The notes beneath the pieces were generated by a model. It saw only the letters and a list, made by a program, of their open reading frames with translations, ran no database searches and was not told where the DNA came from. Source: SIG78 sp036677805 (lineage in GTDB: Bacteria; Verrucomicrobiota; Lentisphaeria; Victivallales; Victivallaceae). Taken from it: a stretch of 64,000 bases of DNA. Positions within the stretch are counted from its first letter, which is position 1. The number at the start of each line of letters is the position of its first letter. Both the position numbers and the translations under genes were made by a program. The DNA lies in contig JAVBVS010000004.1 of NCBI GenBank assembly GCA_036677805.1, positions 1-64,000 of the forward strand. The letters run 5' to 3'. Shown piece after piece: positions 9,105-20,075 of the stretch.

Positions 9105-9133
9105 TTGACAGGAAGGGGTTTCCGGCGTATTCT
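9105..9133 (+). promoter_or_regulatory. Sigma-70 promoter of the AraC gene
   Basis: TTGACA (9105-9110), 17-bp spacer, TATTCT (9128-9133). It falls inside the longer open frame that starts at 9057 and therefore supports the downstream ATG at 9210. Confidence 0.65.
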
Positions 9134-9209
9134 TTATGCGGGACGCGAAGGCCGGCAGCGGAAGTGCTCCGAGGTCGGCCGGAGCGGAGAGCGAAAGCGT
9201 GGAGCGCCG

Positions 9210-10115
9210 ATGGAGATTTTCAAATACAAGGGCGCGGATTATTTTCCGAACCCGATTCCCCTGAACGTGACCCGCGGCTACGGCAGCAGTCGGCGGTCGG
9301 TGCCGGTGCATACCCATGATTTCGTGGAGCTGGTGTTCGTGACCCAAGGGTGCACCATCCATACCGTCGGCGGCGGGGCCGACGGCAAAACGGTTTCCTA
9401 CGGCTTGTTTCCGGGCGATGTCTTCGCGGTCATGCCCGGCGAATGGCACGGGTACGACAACTCCCAGAATATCCGCTACTTCAACCTCATTTTCGATCCC
9501 GCGCTGACCGCTCCGGAATGGCCGACGCTGAGCCGGCTCAGCGCCTGGAACGCGTTATTCGGACGCAGCGGCGAGCCGCGCAGCAAAATTCACCTGCCGC
9601 TTCATGAACGGCGCCAGGCCGAACTGGTTTTGCAGCGCATCATCTCTGAGCTGGCCCGCAAGGCCGAGAATTACGAACTCTGCGCCCGGTCGGCGTTGCT
9701 GGAATTTCTGATCATCACCGGGCGCAACCGCAGCTGCGCCCACAACATCACCAACAAGGAGCAGTGCGGCAATCTGATGCGCACCATCGCGCTGCTCGAG
9801 CAGCATCCCGAACGGCCGCATCGGGTCGAAGAGCTGGCCCGGGCCGCGGGCATGTCGCCGTCCCTCTATTTCCTGCGCTTCCGACAGGTCACCGGGTTGC
9901 CGCCGATGGGCTATCTGGCGGCGCTCCGGCTCGAAAAATCCTGTCTGCTGCTGCTGGAGAAGCCGAATTCGGTGGGCGAAATCGCGCTGCAGTGCGGATT
10001 CTGCGACAGCAATCATTTCATCAAATCCTTCCGCGAGCGCTTCGGCCTGACCCCGGCCCGCTATCGCAGCCAGTTTCGGCACCTGCCCTACCCCGGCCAG
10101 GACGTCGGAGAGTGA
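9210..10115 (+). CDS. AraC-family regulator with N-terminal cupin
   Basis: 301 residues. Residues about 5-150 form a cupin-type sensing domain (PVHTHDFVELVFVTQG, then FPGDVFAVMPGEWHGY). Residues about 200-295 carry two helix-turn-helix units of the AraC/XylS type (VEELARAAGMSPSLYFLRF and VGEIALQCGFCDSNHFIKSF, ending FGLTPARYR). It probably activates sugar genes nearby in response to a small carbohydrate. Candidates are the upstream glycosidase operon and the convergent oxidoreductase/isomerase pair; the target is not shown by the sequence. Start at the ATG at 9210, 5 bp after GGAG and downstream of the promoter at 9105-9133, rather than the GTG at 9057, which would overlap the GH78-like gene. 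Confidence 0.85.
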   Translation: MEIFKYKGADYFPNPIPLNVTRGYGSSRRSVPVHTHDFVELVFVTQGCTIHTVGGGADGKTVSYGLFPGDVFAVMPGEWHGYDNSQNIRYFNLIFDPALTAPEWPTLSRLSAWNALFGRSGEPRSKIHLPLHERRQAELVLQRIISELARKAENYELCARSALLEFLIITGRNRSCAHNITNKEQCGNLMRTIALLEQHPERPHRVEELARAAGMSPSLYFLRFRQVTGLPPMGYLAALRLEKSCLLLLEKPNSVGEIALQCGFCDSNHFIKSFRERFGLTPARYRSQFRHLPYPGQDVGE

Positions 10116-10150
10116 TTGCGCAACAGGAGCTTACGGATCGCGATCCCCCT

Positions 10151-10191
10151 GAAAAAAAGGAACCCCGTCTGCCGAATTAAGACAGACGGGG
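10151..10191 (-). terminator. Rho-independent terminator for the minus-strand isomerase operon
   Basis: A perfect 9-bp stem (10163-10171 with 10183-10191, CCCCGTCTG and its complement) with an 11-nt loop. On the minus strand it is followed, after TTCC, by seven U residues (10152-10158). No U-tract follows it on the plus strand. It lies about 180 bp beyond the isomerase stop codon; the AT-rich stretch between (10200-10368) holds no gene that I can see. Confidence 0.7.
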
Positions 10192-10368
10192 CGCAACTTT
10201 CTCGCAGCACTTGCTCCTCTGCTATTAAGTTTACTATAAATTCGAGAAAAATGCAACTGAATTTCTTGAAAAAATCGAAAAATTCACAATTTTTTTACGA
10301 ATTTCGATAAACTTTGCCGAAAAACAGCAAGTATCTTTTAGAGAATTCATTTTGTTTGCCGCGAGGCG

Positions 10369-11226
10369 TCAAATCGAGAGCATCTGCGCGACCACCTTGT
10401 CGGCCAGCGCCTGGTCCGGCAGCACCAGATCGGGCAGCCGCGAAAATGGAATCATCTCCACCGTGCAGGGTCCGGTGTAGCCGATTTTCGCCAGCGCGGT
10501 CTTGACCGAATCGAAATGAACCTCGCCCTTCAGCAGGTCGTCGCCGAAGCCGTGGAGTCCGCCGGCGCAGTCGCTTTCGGCGAAGTTCTTGAAATGAACC
10601 GCCTTGATCCGGGAGCCGAGGATGGCGATGTAATCCTCCGGGCGGCCGATGTAGCAGCAGTTGCCGACGTCGAAGTAGATGCCGATCCACGGCGACTGGA
10701 AACTGTCGAGGTAGAACTTCCACTCCATCGGCGAAAGCAGAAAGCGGTTCCAGACGTTTTCCAGCGCCATCGCCACCTTGAGTTTTTCTGCCAGCGGCAG
10801 CAACTCCCGGAGTGAAGCCTGCGACTGGTCCCAGGCGGTCTGATAGTCGACCACCGGACGCGACGGATCCCAGGCGACGCGGGTCGCGGCGGGCACCATC
10901 AGGACGCACTCCACGCCGAGCCAGGCGCCGATCTGGAGATATTTGCGGCTGAAATCGAGGGCCTGCTGACGTTCGGCCTCATCGCCGGTGCCGAGCGACA
11001 GGCCCCAGTAGGCGCCGGTGGCGAGGGTGCGCAAGCCGACGTTTTTACTCTTGGCATAAGCCGCGATTTTCCGGCATTCGGCTTCGGTGATGTCGATTTT
11101 GACCGCGTCGCCGACAGTGAGTTCGACGCCGCAGAGGCCTTTGGCCGCGGCGTAATCAATGAATTCAAACGGGCTTTTCCGGCCGTCGAAACCGCCGTAA
11201 ACCCAGTAATTGAGCGCTTTGTACAT
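10369..11226 (-). CDS. Sugar phosphate isomerase/epimerase (xylose-isomerase-like TIM barrel)
   Basis: 285 residues, a single TIM-barrel of the AP-endonuclease 2 / sugar phosphate isomerase family. Recognisable elements are KGLCGVELTVGDAVKID in strand 2, ALENVWNRFL with a metal-binding Glu, IGIYFDVGNCCY with an Asp, KAVHFKNFA with a His, and GPCTVEMIPFS with the final Glu, which together form the usual divalent-metal site. Such enzymes isomerise or epimerise keto-sugars or keto-inositols. The frame is open to 11262, but the ATG at 11226 with AGGAGA upstream is preferred. It is 32 bp downstream of a Gfo/Idh/MocA oxidoreductase; the pair probably oxidises a sugar or inositol and then isomerises the keto product. 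The exact substrate is unknown. Confidence 0.85.
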   Translation of the reverse strand: MYKALNYWVYGGFDGRKSPFEFIDYAAAKGLCGVELTVGDAVKIDITEAECRKIAAYAKSKNVGLRTLATGAYWGLSLGTGDEAERQQALDFSRKYLQIGAWLGVECVLMVPAATRVAWDPSRPVVDYQTAWDQSQASLRELLPLAEKLKVAMALENVWNRFLLSPMEWKFYLDSFQSPWIGIYFDVGNCCYIGRPEDYIAILGSRIKAVHFKNFAESDCAGGLHGFGDDLLKGEVHFDSVKTALAKIGYTGPCTVEMIPFSRLPDLVLPDQALADKVVAQMLSI

Positions 11227-11258
11227 GGTCTGTCTCCTGTGTCCGGGAACCGGATTGT

Positions 11259-12311
11259 TCAATATTTCAGTACGACGGTTTTTCCGGCATTGGCGGATTC
11301 TTCTTCCGCCATGATCATCTTGAACGAGTCGATGATCTCGCCGAGGTTCTGGTACTTGTCCGGCGTCACGTTGTCGCGGACGCAGTTGACGAAGTAACTC
11401 AGCTCCTGGTGCCAGCCGGTCGGGAGCTTGGCGTCGGCGACCGCCGGGGTTTCCACGGTGCCGTTGTTCCAGTAAATCTTGTACCCTTCGGCCATCATCC
11501 GCACGGTGGCTTTTTCGCAGATCAGCTGGAAGCTCATTTCAAACGGCACGGCCTTGGTCGCGCACCAGCCGCCCTGCGCGGTCACCAGCGACCCGTCGCC
11601 GAAATCGTAATTGACCACCACCTGATCGTAGGCGCCCTGCTTGTTCCAGATGTTTTTGACCCCGAAGGCGGTCACCGCGCGCGGGCGGCCGAAGAAATAG
11701 CGCACGGCGTCGCAGTCATGGAGATGCAGATCGAGCAGTGCGCCGCCGGCGAGATCGCCGTCGGCGAACCAGTTCTGCCAGGCGTTGCCGTCGACCGTCG
11801 GCGACAGGCGGCGGAAATCGGCGCTGTAGAGCTTGCCGAACTTGCCGGCCTTGAACATGGCGGCCGCGTGATAATATTCAGGCCAGGCGCGAATGCACAT
11901 GCCGACATTGAAGAATTTGCCGCTTTTCTTGACTGCGGCTTCGATTTCGCGCATCTGGTCGAGATTGCGGCAGAGCGGTTTTTCGGAGAATACATGGATG
12001 CCGGCGGCCAACGCGGCCAGAATGATCTCCTTGTGCCAGGGCGTGGGCACGCAGATGTCGATCATGTCGATGCCGCCCGCGGCGATCATGGCCTGCGCCG
12101 TTTCATAGGTTTTGACGCCGCTGAAGTCGAACGGCACGCTGTTGTCGTAATTGCCGATATTGCCCACCACCTTGCTGATGTCGCCGGCGCGCTTGGCCGC
12201 GTCGACGTCGGCGACCGCGACCACCCGGCAGCCGGGCAGCTCCGAATAAATCCGATAATGAGTCGATCCCATGAAACCCAAGCCGGCGAGTCCGATCCGT
12301 ATCTCTTTCAT
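11259..12311 (-). CDS. Gfo/Idh/MocA-family NAD(P)-dependent oxidoreductase
   Basis: 350 residues. An N-terminal Rossmann fold with GLAGLGFMGSTHYRIY is followed by the family signature HVFSEKPLCRN around residue 102-112. The C-terminal alpha/beta domain contains GGALLDLHLHDCDAVRYFF, the region with the usual catalytic Asp/His. Family members oxidise or reduce a hydroxyl of sugars, inositols or their derivatives using NAD(P). Start at the ATG at 12311 after GAAAGG. First gene of a two-gene operon with the isomerase, driven by a TTTACA/TATCTT promoter at 12360-12388. A strong palindrome at 12414-12437 lies at an activator position. A second, non-identical oxidoreductase/isomerase pair occurs at 47374-49310. 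Confidence 0.87.
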   Translation of the reverse strand: MKEIRIGLAGLGFMGSTHYRIYSELPGCRVVAVADVDAAKRAGDISKVVGNIGNYDNSVPFDFSGVKTYETAQAMIAAGGIDMIDICVPTPWHKEIILAALAAGIHVFSEKPLCRNLDQMREIEAAVKKSGKFFNVGMCIRAWPEYYHAAAMFKAGKFGKLYSADFRRLSPTVDGNAWQNWFADGDLAGGALLDLHLHDCDAVRYFFGRPRAVTAFGVKNIWNKQGAYDQVVVNYDFGDGSLVTAQGGWCATKAVPFEMSFQLICEKATVRMMAEGYKIYWNNGTVETPAVADAKLPTGWHQELSYFVNCVRDNVTPDKYQNLGEIIDSFKMIMAEEESANAGKTVVLKY

Positions 12312-12359
12312 GCCATTGCCCTTTCTGTGTGACGGGAACGCAAATCTGCGCCCGCTATA

Positions 12360-12388
12360 AAGATAGGACGGTTTCCGGATTTTGTAAA
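12360..12388 (-). promoter_or_regulatory. Sigma-70 promoter of the oxidoreductase/isomerase operon
   Basis: On the minus strand TTTACA (12383-12388), 17-bp spacer, TATCTT (12360-12365); predicted start near 12353, about 42 nt before the ATG at 12311. Confidence 0.55.
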
Positions 12389-12413
12389 TGGATTATCGCG
12401 CAAAGACATGGAC

Positions 12414-12437
12414 TTTTCTGCAAAACTTTGCAGGAAA
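12414..12437. promoter_or_regulatory. Palindromic operator candidate CTGCAAA-N2-TTTGCAG
   Basis: Perfect 7-bp arms (12418-12424, 12427-12433) extended by TTT and AAA on the outside with one mismatch, so 24 bp in near-complete dyad symmetry. Its centre is about 72 bp upstream of the predicted start of the minus-strand operon, an activator-like position. It is about 200 bp from the dnaK start, so assignment to the oxidoreductase operon is more likely. Confidence 0.55.
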
Positions 12438-12470
12438 GCGTCATGGCGAGCCTTTGCCGGCTGCGCGGCG

Positions 12471-12521
12471 CGGTGTGCCAGCGGGACAAGGCGGTGTGAC
12501 AAAATGGCACGGTGGTGTCAC
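12471..12521 (+). promoter_or_regulatory. Candidate enhancer (UAS) cluster for the sigma-54 dnaK promoter
   Basis: Two direct copies of CGGTGTGNCA (12471-12480, 12492-12501) start 21 bp apart, and two inverted half-sites TGGCAC (12505-12510) and TGTCAC (12516-12521) lie 11 bp apart. All four share the half-site GTGNCA/TGNCAC, on close to one face of the helix. The cluster lies about 105-150 bp upstream of the predicted sigma-54 start, the usual place for enhancer-binding activators. Confidence 0.5.
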
Positions 12522-12564
12522 GGCAAGCGGACCCTCAGCCGGTGTGGCGATGGGATATTCAAGC

Positions 12565-12596
12565 TCAAAAAACGATTTTCCGGGTTCGTTTTTTGA
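12565..12596. promoter_or_regulatory. 32-bp inverted repeat next to the dnaK -24 element
   Basis: Perfect 10-bp arms TCAAAAAACG (12565-12574) and CGTTTTTTGA (12587-12596) with a 12-bp spacer, ending 3 bp before the -24 box. It does not match CIRCE (TTAGCACTC-N9-GAGTGCTAA). A protein-binding site or DNA-bend element is possible. Confidence 0.5.
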
Positions 12597-12599
12597 AAT

Positions 12600-12615
12600 T
12601 GGCACGCATATTGCT
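12600..12615 (+). promoter_or_regulatory. Sigma-54 promoter of dnaK-groES-groEL
   Basis: TGGCAC (12600-12605), N5, TTGCT (12611-12615): an exact match to the -24/-12 consensus with correct GG-to-GC spacing. Start would be near 12626, leaving a leader of about 70 nt before the dnaK ATG at 12695. No good sigma-70 promoter or CIRCE element was found between 12438 and 12694. Confidence 0.75.
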
Positions 12616-12694
12616 CTATCCATGACATCCATATTTTTTCGGGATGCGGAATTCATTCGGTAAGAATCATATCATATAACAAGGAGCAACCATC

Positions 12695-14605
<1,911 letters not shown>

Positions 14606-14651
14606 TCCGGTCAAAAACTCCAGGATGGTCCGGACGGGGGAACGCTCCCGC

Positions 14652-14671
14652 CCGGGCGGTCCCGGATTTTT
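14652..14671 (+). terminator. Possible attenuator between dnaK and groES
   Basis: A short GC hairpin CCGGG-CGGT-CCCGG (14652-14665) followed by ATTTTT. Five base pairs is short, so it may only reduce read-through and make dnaK and groESL levels differ. Confidence 0.35.
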
Positions 14672-14727
14672 ATTGAAACAATAAAAAAAACCTTCAACAC
14701 CAGAAACCAAAGAAAGGAAAGTTGAAA

Positions 14728-15024
14728 ATGTCCAAAGTCAACATCAAGCCGCTGGGCGATCGCGTCCTCCTCGAAATCTGCGAAGTGGCCGAACAGGTCA
14801 AAGGCGGCATCGTCATTCCCGACACCGCCAAGGAAAAGCCCCAGGAATTCAAGGTCATCGCGCTCGGCACCGGCAAAAACGACGACAAGGGCAAGAAAAT
14901 CCCGTTTGACGTCAAGGTCGGCGATATCGTGTTGACCAGCCGTTACGGCGGCACCGAAGTCAAAGTCGACGGCAAGGAATACAAAGTCGTCAATTCCGAA
15001 GACATCCTCGCAATCGTCGGCTGA
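14728..15024 (+). CDS. groES: Co-chaperonin GroES
   Basis: 98 residues, the usual size. It shows VNIKPLGDRVLLE at the N-terminus, the mobile-loop region GGIVIPDTAKEKPQ, and a YGGTEVKVDGKEY-type C-terminal strand. The heptameric ring caps GroEL in the cytoplasm. The frame is open from a TTG at 14722, but the ATG at 14728 with AAAGGAAA eight bases upstream is the normal start. It lies between dnaK (122 bp upstream) and groEL (56 bp downstream), all on the plus strand. No separate promoter was recognised in the short gap, so it probably depends on the dnaK sigma-54 promoter. Confidence 0.97.
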   Translation: MSKVNIKPLGDRVLLEICEVAEQVKGGIVIPDTAKEKPQEFKVIALGTGKNDDKGKKIPFDVKVGDIVLTSRYGGTEVKVDGKEYKVVNSEDILAIVG

Positions 15025-15080
15025 CCCGGCGCGCGACTCAGAACCGCAATCCAATCAAATCAACAAGGAGTTGAGATATT

Positions 15081-16730
<1,650 letters not shown>

Positions 16731-16764
16731 TGCCGTTCGGGCCTGCCCGATAAGCTGTTCCGAT

Positions 16765-16805
16765 ATCCCGGCTGCGGAAGCGATTCCGCAACCGGGATTT
16801 TTTTT
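16765..16805 (+). terminator. Rho-independent terminator after groEL
   Basis: Arms 16765-16779 and 16784-16798 pair (ATCCCGG plus TGCGGAA with one C/A mismatch between them), loop GCGA, followed by seven U residues (16799-16805). Confidence 0.88.
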
Positions 16806-16909
16806 CGGGGTTGGAACTTGCCCGGGGTTGAAGAATCGATGATGCGATGCTACATTATACGAAATATTTTTTTATCTCCCGGTCGTTTTCCCGGAGCCTG
16901 CTTGAATTC

Positions 16910-17965
16910 ATGAACGATCACCCGGTGCCGTCGGCTTCGCGCGCGAAAATGCGAAGTTTTCTGTGGTTTCTGCTGCGCCTGGGGGCGGCCGGCGGATTGA
17001 TCTTCTGGCTGGTGCACACCCATCTCGGAGAATTCCAGACTGCTTTCACCCGTTTGAGTTACGCCTGTCTGGCGCTGGCGTTGTCCATTTATGCCGGCCA
17101 GGTGCTGATCGGCGCCCGGCGCTGGCGGGCGCTGCTGAAAATCGCGGGCTTCGAAGTGACTGCGTTTGAAGCGACCGAGCTGACCCTGAAGGCCAGTTTC
17201 TGCTCGTTGTTCATTCCCGGCGGGCCGCTCGGCGGCGATGTCGCCAAGATCGGATTTCTGGCGACCCGGACGGCCCGGGGAGAACGGTTTGAAAGCGCGC
17301 TCACGATCCTGATGGACCGGATCGTCGGAATGGTCGGATTGTTCGTGCTGGCGCTGGTGCTGCTGGTCTGGAAGCTGCCGCTTTTTCTGAATGTGGAAAT
17401 TCCGGGCGTGGCGTTGAATCACGGCTGGCGGATTTGCGGCGTGGCGTTGCTGGCCGGGGTTTGCGTCGGCGGTCTGGCGGCGATGCTGGCGTTGTTTTTT
17501 CACGCCACGCTGCGGCGGATCGGGTGGATCGACCGGCTGTTCCGGCTGGGTGACCGCTGGAGCCGGGGGATGGTGACGCGGTTGACCACGCTGTTCGATT
17601 GTTACGCCCGCAGCTGGAAGGCATTGACTTTCTGGGCGCTGATTTCGCTGGTGTTCATCCATTATGCCAATGTGGTGGCGGTTTATGCCGTGATCGCGGG
17701 GCTGGGCGTGACTCATTTCGCGCCGGTCACGGTGGCGGCGGCGGTGGTGGTCGGCAACATCGCCGGACTGCTGCCGGTGACGCTGTCCGGGCTGGGGTTG
17801 CGCGATATGGTAATCTGCTCGCTGCTGGCGGCCGGCGGAGTGCCGGATCAGGCGGTGATTCCGCTGCTCTACTCGGCGGTGATCATCCTGTTCAATTTGC
17901 TGGCCGGAGGGGTCTTTCTGTACGATGCGTCAAGCCGGAAACATTCGGGACGGCATAACTCATGA
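16910..17965 (+). CDS. YbhN/UPF0104-type membrane protein (lysylphosphatidylglycerol synthase TM family)
   Basis: 351 residues with about eight hydrophobic spans. The segment FIPGGPLGGDVAKIGFLA near residue 100 is the most conserved motif of the LPG-synthase transmembrane / YbhN / AglD family, followed by ILMDRIVGMVGLF. These are inner-membrane proteins thought to flip or transfer lipid-linked substrates; without a soluble synthase domain a specific activity cannot be given. The open frame begins at 16847, but the ATG at 16910 follows a GGAG and begins a typical basic pre-membrane tail. The stop overlaps the next gene by 4 bp (ATGA), so the two are translationally coupled. Confidence 0.8.
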   Translation: MNDHPVPSASRAKMRSFLWFLLRLGAAGGLIFWLVHTHLGEFQTAFTRLSYACLALALSIYAGQVLIGARRWRALLKIAGFEVTAFEATELTLKASFCSLFIPGGPLGGDVAKIGFLATRTARGERFESALTILMDRIVGMVGLFVLALVLLVWKLPLFLNVEIPGVALNHGWRICGVALLAGVCVGGLAAMLALFFHATLRRIGWIDRLFRLGDRWSRGMVTRLTTLFDCYARSWKALTFWALISLVFIHYANVVAVYAVIAGLGVTHFAPVTVAAAVVVGNIAGLLPVTLSGLGLRDMVICSLLAAGGVPDQAVIPLLYSAVIILFNLLAGGVFLYDASSRKHSGRHNS

Positions 17966-19401
17966 ATTTCAGCGAACAATTGGAGATGAATTTCAACTCC
18001 CCTTCCGGCAATCGTTTCCGCAACTGCCTGGATCACGGGATTTTCACGGTGCTTTTTGAACATTCCGCGCCCGGTGCGGAGCTGCCGGATGAGGAGGCCG
18101 CGCCGCGTCTGGCCGTGCTCGAACAAGCCGCGCTGGGCATTGCCGAGCTGCCCTGTGCTCTGGCGCTGACCGACCGCTACTGGTTCACCTCGGGCCGGCG
18201 CGCGGTCGATTATGCCGCGCTGCTGCCGGAAAATCGGCGCAACAGCCACGTGGTCTACCTCAGCGGACGCGACGCCTCGCCGAGCGAAATGCGCGGCATG
18301 ATCGCGGCGGCGCGCAGCGCCAATCTGGCCAACGTCGTGGCGGTGTCCGGGGATCGCCATCCGGGGGAAAATGCCCGGGCGACGCGGCGGCGCCATTTCA
18401 CCGAGAGCGTGGTGACGTTGCGGCAGCTGGCCGGCTCGCCGGCGGCCGAAAACTTCTTTCCGGGCGGGACGATCAATCCGCATCTTTACCATGCGCCGGG
18501 ACTGTATGCCGCGTTGTTCAAGATGGTGAAGAAGGTCCAGTTCGGCGCCCAGTTCATCGTCACTCAGGCGGGGTTCGATATGGCTCAGCTCGATGCGCTG
18601 CGCCGGTTCATGACCGAGCGGTCGCTGTATTATCCGCTGGTGGCGCGGCTGATGCTGTTGACGCCGGAGCGGGTGGAGAAAATCATGGCCGGGGCGCTGC
18701 CGGGAATCACCATTTCGGAGGATTTCCTGGCGATTTTGAACAAGGAGCTGAGCTTTTCCGCCAGCCAGTTCGAAGCGGCGCAATATCGTCGGCTGGAGCT
18801 TCAGGCGGCGGGCTGTCGTTTGCTCGGCTACAGCGGCATTCAGATTGCCGGCGTCGAATCGCCGGAAAAAATACGGATTGCCGCCGAGCGGGTGCGTGCG
18901 GCGCTCCAGGAGTTCACCAGCCTGAGCCACTGGGTCGACGAATACAAATTCTATCTGGCACGTTCGGATATGGCGCGCGCGGACGAGCAATTCTATCTGT
19001 ATCAGCATCTGCTTGATCCGGCGGCGGAGGCCGATGACGGCCGCCCCGATGCGACGGAATTCGAACCGCCCGCCGCCGGGTGGATGGAGCGTTTGCGCGA
19101 ACGGGCGGCGCGATTTTTCTTTCCCGACGCCCTGTCCCAGCCGGCTGAGGAGCGGCGCTGGCTCAAGCGGCTGCTGGCGGGCTGCCGTCACTGCCGTTGC
19201 TGCCGGTTGCCGGAAACCGAATTCGTCTGCCCGGAGCGCTGCCCGAAGCGCCTGTCCAACGGGCCCTGCGGCGGCGTCCGCCACAACGGCTGGTGCGAGG
19301 CGGGCAACTTTCCCTGCATTCACCTCAAAATCTGGGCCCGGGCGGAGCGGCGCAAGGAGTGCGATGCGCTGGAAACCGGCTTCGTCGGCAACGGGGAGTA
19401 A
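17962..19401 (+). CDS. Methylenetetrahydrofolate reductase-like protein with Cys-rich C-terminus
   Basis: 479 residues. Residues about 20-310 resemble the MetF TIM barrel (VVYLSGRDASPSEMRGMIAAA, ANVVAVSGD, AQFIVTQAGFDMAQL). The C-terminus (about 405-465) is a Cys-rich MTHFR_C-type domain with CRHCRCC and CPKRLSNGPCGG, which can bind zinc or an iron-sulfur centre and in acetogen-type enzymes contacts MetV-like partners. Likely reaction: reduction of methylene-THF to methyl-THF, or a related C1 conversion. The N-terminal half is divergent from classical MetF, so activity should be regarded as probable only. The ATG overlaps the upstream stop codon. It converges with the XRE-cupin gene, leaving 17 bp between stops. 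Confidence 0.75.
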   Translation: MNFSEQLEMNFNSPSGNRFRNCLDHGIFTVLFEHSAPGAELPDEEAAPRLAVLEQAALGIAELPCALALTDRYWFTSGRRAVDYAALLPENRRNSHVVYLSGRDASPSEMRGMIAAARSANLANVVAVSGDRHPGENARATRRRHFTESVVTLRQLAGSPAAENFFPGGTINPHLYHAPGLYAALFKMVKKVQFGAQFIVTQAGFDMAQLDALRRFMTERSLYYPLVARLMLLTPERVEKIMAGALPGITISEDFLAILNKELSFSASQFEAAQYRRLELQAAGCRLLGYSGIQIAGVESPEKIRIAAERVRAALQEFTSLSHWVDEYKFYLARSDMARADEQFYLYQHLLDPAAEADDGRPDATEFEPPAAGWMERLRERAARFFFPDALSQPAEERRWLKRLLAGCRHCRCCRLPETEFVCPERCPKRLSNGPCGGVRHNGWCEAGNFPCIHLKIWARAERRKECDALETGFVGNGE

Positions 19402-19418
19402 AGTTTGGAACCGAAACC

Positions 19419-19988
19419 CTATTTGCCGGGCGCGTAGATCACGAATGCCTTGGCATAGGCGCATCCGGACCGCAGCCTGACTTTATGCGGCAGGTTGGAT
19501 TTCATGTAAACCGTGGACCCCGGATGGAGTTCGATGCGGTTGGCGTCGTCGGAAATGAAGCAGTCGAGTTCGCCTTCCAGGAGCACGAAGAATTCTTCAT
19601 GGTCATGCATCAGGAACGGGCGGGCTTCGTCGGCGGGGCGATATTCGATCACGAAGGGCTCGAGCCGGCGGCCGATCTGCTCGTAGGCCAGGGCAAGGTA
19701 GCGCATGCCGCAACGCTCGCTGTCGTTGCGCCGGATTTCTTCACCGGAATCGAGCGTGCCGACGGTATATTCCGGGGCGGCGGCGTCCGGGGTGAAAATG
19801 CCCGAGAGCGGCACGCCGAGCCCGGCGCTGATCTTGTTAAGCGCTTTCAGCGACGGCGTGAGCCGGAAATTTTCAACCTGTGAAATGAAGCCTTTGGTGA
19901 AGCCGCTTTTGGCCGCCAGCTGCTCCAGAGTGAGATTCTGTTCCAGCCGGAGGCGGCGGATGGTTTGCGAAATTTGCAGAAGATCCAT
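19419..19988 (-). CDS. XRE-family regulator with C-terminal cupin
   Basis: 189 residues. Residues about 8-62 are an XRE/Cro-type helix-turn-helix (LTLEQLAAKSGFTKGFISQV). Residues about 110-185 are a small cupin (MHDHEEFFVLLEGELDCFI, then LHPGSTVYMKSNLPHKVRL) with the His/Glu metal-binding set. This architecture is common among regulators of amino-acid, polyamine and osmolyte metabolism (PuuR-like). The target is unknown; the nearest candidate is mntP, which lies upstream on the same strand. A clean promoter lies at 20033-20060. The ribosome site before the ATG at 19988 is weak. Confidence 0.85.
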   Translation of the reverse strand: MDLLQISQTIRRLRLEQNLTLEQLAAKSGFTKGFISQVENFRLTPSLKALNKISAGLGVPLSGIFTPDAAAPEYTVGTLDSGEEIRRNDSERCGMRYLALAYEQIGRRLEPFVIEYRPADEARPFLMHDHEEFFVLLEGELDCFISDDANRIELHPGSTVYMKSNLPHKVRLRSGCAYAKAFVIYAPGK

Positions 19989-20032
19989 GGCGGAGCGATC
20001 CCGGATTGCGGTTTGGTTTCAGGTTTATGGTT

Positions 20033-20060
20033 AATATACCGCGGCCCGGATGTTTGTCAA
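20033..20060 (-). promoter_or_regulatory. Sigma-70 promoter of the XRE-cupin regulator
   Basis: On the minus strand TTGACA (20055-20060), 16-bp spacer, TATATT (20033-20038). The -10 box is flanked by GGT/ACC half-symmetry (GGTTAATATACC), a possible autoregulatory site. Confidence 0.65.
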
Positions 20061-20075
20061 GGCGTCGGGGCCGAT

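Noticed and set aside
12438..12694. CIRCE/HrcA element before dnaK
   Set aside because: I looked for TTAGCACTC-N9-GAGTGCTAA and variants and found none; the repeat at 12565-12596 is unrelated.
18957..18985. Sigma-54-like TGGCAC inside the MetF-like gene
   Set aside because: TGGCACG occurs without TTGC at the required spacing, and it is within coding sequence. The same applies to occurrences near 7503, 23278 and 26424.
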